Source: Lepidodermella squamata
Lineage: Eukaryota; Gastrotricha
Assembly: GCA_047495785.1 (NCBI GenBank)
Contig: JBLDXI010000013.1
Coordinates: forward strand, 1,612,001-1,676,000
DNA length: 64,000 bases
Direction: 5' to 3'
A program made the translations under genes and the position numbers. Positions 58,687 through 64,000 of the stretch are shown here, piece by piece. Every line of letters begins with the position of its first letter. The stretch's first letter is position 1. Below the pieces are notes generated by a model, which saw only the letters and a list, made by a program, of their open reading frames with translations, was not told where the DNA came from and searched no databases.

Positions 58687-61600
58687 TGTTGCTCCAAATA
58701 ATTGACTGATTGAAAGCCGTGCTTGATGTCAAGTTTGTAGTATTTATATCGAAACGGTAAAATTAAAGCTGATCAAATTAAAGCTTATGCTTTCCAACTG
58801 ATCAAATCAATTAAGGAATCAAGATTATACCTAGATTATCGAAATGTTTCTCGCAAGGAGAAGTCCGTGAAACTGCTTATACGGGCTCAGCAATATATGA
58901 TAAGACAACCAATAGCTGTTCCATTAAACATTTAAATTCGATCAGGATGAGGCCTTTCGTGAACATTTGTTCTCGCAAGAAACTATTCAAGTTGGTGATC
59001 GCATCGGTAAAATATAATCCAACATCGCGAGGAATTGAGTATATCAAAAAATCGTATTCAAAAAATCCATGGTATCTCAACTGGGGTGTTTATTTATTCT
59101 TATTCATTTTCAAAAAAGCATTTGACTGAAACTAAATTCGATATACTAGTGATCAAGGTTTGAATTTCTGGAGCTCCGCGAAGTGCCGGTTTCTTGATTC
59201 AGGTAGTATGAGGATCGACGGTTGACAGTAAAGAATATATATCCAAGAAGATGGTACATCCATCGTCCCGGCAGATGGCTAATCCAGTGTTCCATATGGC
59301 GATGGGAAATGTCTGAACTGTGGGATGATGACTGAATCGTTACGGTAAGGAGTTGTCTTCTAGCAATGCGATGGCGATTTGAGCAGACTGAAAGCTGAAA
59401 CTGAAAACAAGTTGAAAAACGGACAATAATGAAAGTCTTTTGCCGGCCGTCAACCATCAGTGGACAACTGCTGATAGTGTTTTGTGCAATAGCAGCCAAA
59501 ATGAAGTCGCAAGCCCGAGACATTCTAAACGTTAGAATGATTCATCGGGTAGCGACAGCCACTTGGCCTGTATGCTATCGCTTAGATGACTAACAGCACA
59601 TTGGTCACTGACGATCGACTTATGAATAGCATCAGCTCGGCAGTAGGCATGAAAGCTGAAAATCAAGGCTGTAAAAGTCAGAAATTCAACAAAAACAAAA
59701 TGATAAAAATGCGGATTAGCTCGGCCGCGAAAGAGACGACGATGAGGCAAGGCGAAGAAAATTAGCGCTGGCCAGCCGCCTCGCCTAGTGACAGCGCGCG
59801 CGCGCATCGGCAGCTTCGATGATCCCACACGTCTAGAGTGTCACACTATTTTCATAATAATATGTGGTGAAATATTAAACAGCCCGAAGGTCCAAAGCGC
59901 ATGCAGCGGCTAAATGTTTTTGGCGGTACGGCTTTGAGCGAGCGCGCATCAAACCAACTAACTAACTCTCGAGTAATTAATTTCGCTCAACACGCCGAGT
60001 TGACGCTTCCTTGTGTTTTGACGTACGCAGTGGTGTCTGCTCGCGCCTCGGCTCGCCTTAAATCGTCGGCTTTGTCAAACTTGGCGCACATGCAGTCCGA
60101 GCGCGACACTGAATTGCATTAAAATGTACGCTTGCGTTTTATTATTGTCATTATTACAAGCCCATCCATCGCGAGCTAGGATTATTACAGCGCCGAAGCA
60201 ATATACATAGCAGCGCGGCGGAGATTCCCCTGATGCGTGTATATTGCCTCGGCGATGTTGTTAAGATTTACAGTGGCGCAGCCGCCGGCCGTCCGCCGTC
60301 AAAGTCAAATGCATCGCGAGATTTTGAGGAGTGCGCAAAGACGCAAGCGCGTCGCCATTTTCTAAAATCGATAGCGACTCGTCAAAGACCAAGAGACGCG
60401 CGCGCGCGCGCATCAATATCCGCAATAAAACCATCATTATCACATGAGGCTAGCTAGCGACAGCAGCGGGCAGGCAGGTCCTCGGTGATTTCGCTCCTGC
60501 CGCTGAAGAAAGTTACAACACGCAAAATATTTTGTCGTTGTAATCAAATGAAAATCGAGCGAAATGTCTTTACGCGGCAATTTCACCCAGACGAGAATGC
60601 GAATCAAAATGAGAATGGCGCGGCGCTATCGCGGGCGGATATTGGGTCGGCGCATAGACGCGTGCGAGTTGCGCGCGAAACAAAAGACACGCTTTGAAAA
60701 TGAAAATAGCTTGTTATTGTTTTATTATTGACGTTATTGAAGAGAGGCAGCGAGAAAGACGGTGCACGACGAGAGAAAGACTTTTCAAAACAACAATAAC
60801 ATGCGAATCGAATTGACTTCCGAAAATAACAACGCCAAGTGCGGCGGACAGGGCAGCGGCGGCCGCGGCCACAACCTTGTGGGCAGCGCGGCCGAAAATC
60901 GCAAATGCAACTGGCGACGAAAATAGGCAGATTGAATTGGGAGAATCGAAAACGAGGGATATAAGTATATGAATTGAATATGCGCGAAAGTGCGCAGATG
61001 TTTCCTGTGCGCGCGCACTCCCTCTGGTTATAGCAGCAGCAGCAGCCTGGCGTATATAACACAATATGACGGTGACCTCTCGGCCGGGCCTCTGTCTCTG
61101 AGATTTGATGATGGGCCCGGAATCATAATTGGTGTGGCGATGTGGTATAACGCGCTGTATATATACAATTATAGGCGCACATCATGATGCGCGACAGAGT
61201 GACGGTGACATATGCGCACGCGCTTACTTATGGCTACATTATACATTATATAAAATTATTGGTAAAGCAAGGCGCGACGGCTGCCGGCAGTTGGCGGCCG
61301 CTTGCTGTCCCGCTGATCTGGATGGGCCCTGCGAACGAGCCCGGCATCTTGTGCCTTCAAACTAACTAATGCATATGCCCAGCGTGTTGTCATCGCAATC
61401 GAAGTGTGCGAACGCGCGCGACAGATGTGTTCGTTTGAGGGCCGGGCTTCGAAACAGCGCGCGCTTCAAATCGAATCGAGCGTTACGCAACCGGCGCACG
61501 CTCGCAACTCCCGCACCAGCCGCGCAGTTGGCGCCGGCGCTGGCTGGCGCAGGTTGCATGTCCCGCCAAATGTCTTCCGTGCGAATTATCATTAGCATCG

Positions 61601-62327
61601 CCACCAATCATCAATTGACAACAATAACAACCGATGCTAATGATAGCTATGAAACAACTGTTATTGTTTGCGCGCAAATCACCATCGCGAAATCGGCAGC
61701 TGACGCGCGGGCATATGCGGCAAAAACGCAAAAACTCAAAAGTCTTTGCCCTGACAAAATTCTCCCAAGAAAATAATAGTGCGTCGTGTCATGAGCAAGA
61801 AGCGAAAAACGGCAAATGAGAAAGCCGAGGCAACGGGACGGGGCTATTATAAGAGCCGGGCGCGTTCGTTCCGCATATGTATATAAGCCCCCATCTTTCG
61901 CGTTGATTATTATATGATTGAGATGCGCGAGCGCGCGGACGAATATCCTGATCGATTTTTTGCTGCTTTAAAATAAAATGTACACAGGCCGCGTCGCATT
62001 CGGCTCGGCGTTGACGAGGCGTTGCGCGTAGCCCCGCCATCGCCGCGCGCTAGGCGGACGGGCAGCCGGGGACGTAAGCGATCAATTTTTGCCAATTTAA
62101 TTCCCTTTACCCGTCGCCGTGCACGACGCTGAGTATATTCTCAAGCAAATACGCAAATATGGCAGGCCCGGGACTTGGAACACTGAAATATCCCCGAAAT
62201 ATATAACAATAATAATAGTAAATATAGTTAGCGGCACATCGATGGCGCCGGTCTTTCTGCTATGATTACTATTATTTCGTTTTCATTTCGTTTTCATTTT
62301 GCTTGCCTGAGCTGCTCATCTTCGTAC

Positions 62328-62351
62328 AATAATAATAATAATAATAATAAT
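62328..62351. repeat. (AAT)8 microsatellite
   Basis: Eight perfect AAT units, followed by TGTATATTACATTG. Confidence 0.9.
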
Positions 62352-63671
62352 GTATATTACATTGTAATTGCGTTTATTATATATTGCACATGCGACCGCA
62401 TCTCGGCCTCAGAGCCCAAGATGTCGGCTGTGGTAAATCTATAAATTACAAGCGCGCCCGCTTTTCGCTCCACTTCTTTCGACGCGAGCGCGCGACCCAG
62501 AGGCGGATGCGAAAAGTATTGCGTTAGGTACCACAAGGAACTCGCGAATATTTCATTATATTTTGCTCCCTTCATAAGATGTCAAGTCTAGCACTGAATA
62601 TAATTGTAAAATAATAATAATAATACTAATAATAGTAATAATCAGACGGAGGGCGGATGTCGTTGACATTTCATCGCACCCAACCCTCCGCAGAACATTA
62701 CGTTATTAGTATTATTACTCATTATTATTACACAATATAAATTATAATATTGAACTCAACAATCATGGGCATATACGCACTCGAAGCTCTAGAAATCTAT
62801 CTTCGATTCGAGGTAACTTCACGACAATGTAGCAACGTAAATACGAACAACATATTTCACAAGAGTGTGAAAAGGAAATGTGCTGGAAATTGCGAAACCA
62901 TAGGGCCATAACGTGCCGCCTGAAGTTTCGAAGTGCGGTTCCCACACTCATATCGAATGAAAACGGATGTCAACTGTCGGTAGAATAGGGAGGGCATAAA
63001 CAACGCACGTCGAACGGAAATAAATTAGTCACAACAAGCGCGCAGATTTGTTTACGCAACATCACAGGGCAATTAAAATTTGAACTTGGCATGCAAGAAA
63101 AAAAGCCTTGGCTTCTGTGCACCGAGCATCATCACGTTATTTACCAGGTTGAAAACTTTGCGAGTGAAAATGGTCAAAGGCAAATACAATTTAATTTAAT
63201 AAAATGCAGCAAAATATACCGGGCAAATGACGAAAAATGAGCAGAAATCGCTATGTTGGCGAGCATTTTATACTAGCCGCTGAAACGGTAAATAAAGCTA
63301 AATTGCTGCGGCCGTATGAGCGTTCCTGGTGAATTTTATGAAGCTAATGGTAGTTAAGACTCGAAAATGTATGATTTAAAGCTTATTTATACCGCCACTT
63401 TTCAAATATTAAATTGATAAAATGGAATGCCGCTTCGCATAAATGGCTATCATCAAGGCAATCTCAAGCGATTGCATCAAATTGATGCGTCCAGTTGATG
63501 GCTAATAGCTAATGGCTTCTGATTGCGATATGATGACGATGACGGCGATATTATTCACATAATATGCAAATTGATTTTCGGCTCTCGCCGAGAATGCTTG
63601 TCTGTTTACGTACACAAATAACGCGCACATTTGCGGCTATCTTCGGTCTTTTATATTTTGATTGTCAACAG

Positions 63672-63821
63672 ATTCGCGAACTCAATGTTTACGGCGACAG
63701 GAAAGCATCTTCATCTTCACAAAAGGCCACTAGAGCCGTATTTGATGGGTTTCATGAAGAAAGCATCAACATTTACTTCGCATTTCCGTTCATTCGGCGC
63801 ACAAAATTGAAGGATGAAAAG
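63672..63821 (+). CDS. probable internal exon of a gene extending beyond the right edge
   Basis: A 150-base, 50-codon open segment lies between a good acceptor (ATTGTCAACAG) and a good donor (AAAAG|GTAATC), both phase 0. It encodes a polar, non-repetitive peptide including ELNVYGDRKASSSS and FDGFHEESINIYFAFPF. The same frame is open upstream to an ATG at 63564 with a hydrophobic start (RTFAAIFGLLYFDC), so exon and start may belong to one protein. No family recognised; only exon-like composition and splice sites support it. Confidence 0.35.
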
Positions 63822-64000
63822 GTAATCAGCGACATTGATATATGCATATTATCACAACAGTGATTATACGGCGTCTTCCCCCGCTTTGCTAATGCACGCC
63901 TCCTGAACCGGCTGGAGTCGATATATCCGCAATTATGCTACAGTGATTTGTCAACTGGAAACTCAGCAGAAGGATGCCAGCGATAGCAACATAATAATTA

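Larger units (their letters stand above)
57394..64000. other. long gene-poor region, AT-rich with alternating CG tracts
   Basis: About 6.6 kb with little coding support: a structured hairpin at 58.6 kb, alternating CG runs (for example 60395-60411 and near 59800), (AAT)8 at 62328-62351, poly-AT tracts, and one probable exon at 63672-63821. It likely contains the promoter of the PAN/sushi gene (near 57.4-57.5 kb) and regulatory sequence for a gene beyond the right edge. Confidence 0.4.

Noticed and set aside
59146-59828. Minus-strand frames of 125 and 98 codons, and a 54-codon plus-strand frame from 59429 with a weak signal-like start
   Set aside because: Both strands are partly open here, no domain is recognised and no consistent exon chain could be built.

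Overview
The window is animal (ecdysozoan) nuclear DNA, most likely from a nematode. Genes are split by many very short introns, mostly 46-60 bases, with TTTTCAG, TTTTTAG or TTTCTAG-like acceptors. AATAAA signals lie close behind stop codons, and the protein families (astacin, F-box/ankyrin, LRP, PAN/sushi, Ly6) are metazoan. A tardigrade or another small-intron ecdysozoan cannot be excluded. I joined exons by hand; each complete model keeps one reading frame from start to stop, and gene coordinates below are full genomic spans with exons listed in the text.

Left part (1-20.6 kb, gene-dense): an astacin metalloprotease cut off by the window edge (minus), then divergently an F-box/ankyrin protein (plus). 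Next comes a head-to-tail array of five paralogous type I membrane proteins with Ig-like domains (A to E, 3.5-14.3 kb, all minus). The same strand continues with an unrecognised coiled-coil protein, prefoldin subunit 2 and mitochondrial lipoyl synthase. These eight genes are packed with gaps of roughly 0.2-0.7 kb. Divergent from lipoyl synthase is RNA polymerase subunit RPB8 (plus), whose third intron carries a miR-34 hairpin with a mature arm identical to the canonical arthropod form.

Middle (22.6-37.6 kb, minus): one 12-exon gene for a 4759-residue LDL-receptor-related protein. Its ligand-binding clusters (2, about 7, 10, 11) and eight YWTD propellers match LRP1 rather than megalin/LRP2, but its cytoplasmic tail has no NPxY motif.

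Right part (37.7-64 kb, gene-poor): two small GPI-type Ly6-like genes (plus), a candidate secreted 53-residue peptide (plus), an SLC16-like monocarboxylate transporter (minus), and a secreted protein alternating PAN/apple and sushi domains with Thr-rich linkers (minus). Between them lie long AT-rich or CpG-rich stretches with microsatellites, a hairpin-forming minisatellite and several foldback structures. A probable exon of a gene running off the right edge lies near 63.7 kb.

The most novel-looking items are the Ig-like receptor array with a recent in-frame duplication of a cytoplasmic-tail exon whose stop codon lies inside a splice donor, the miR-34/RPB8 nesting, and the LRP1-type receptor without NPxY. 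No prokaryotic mobile element, CRISPR array or rRNA is visible.
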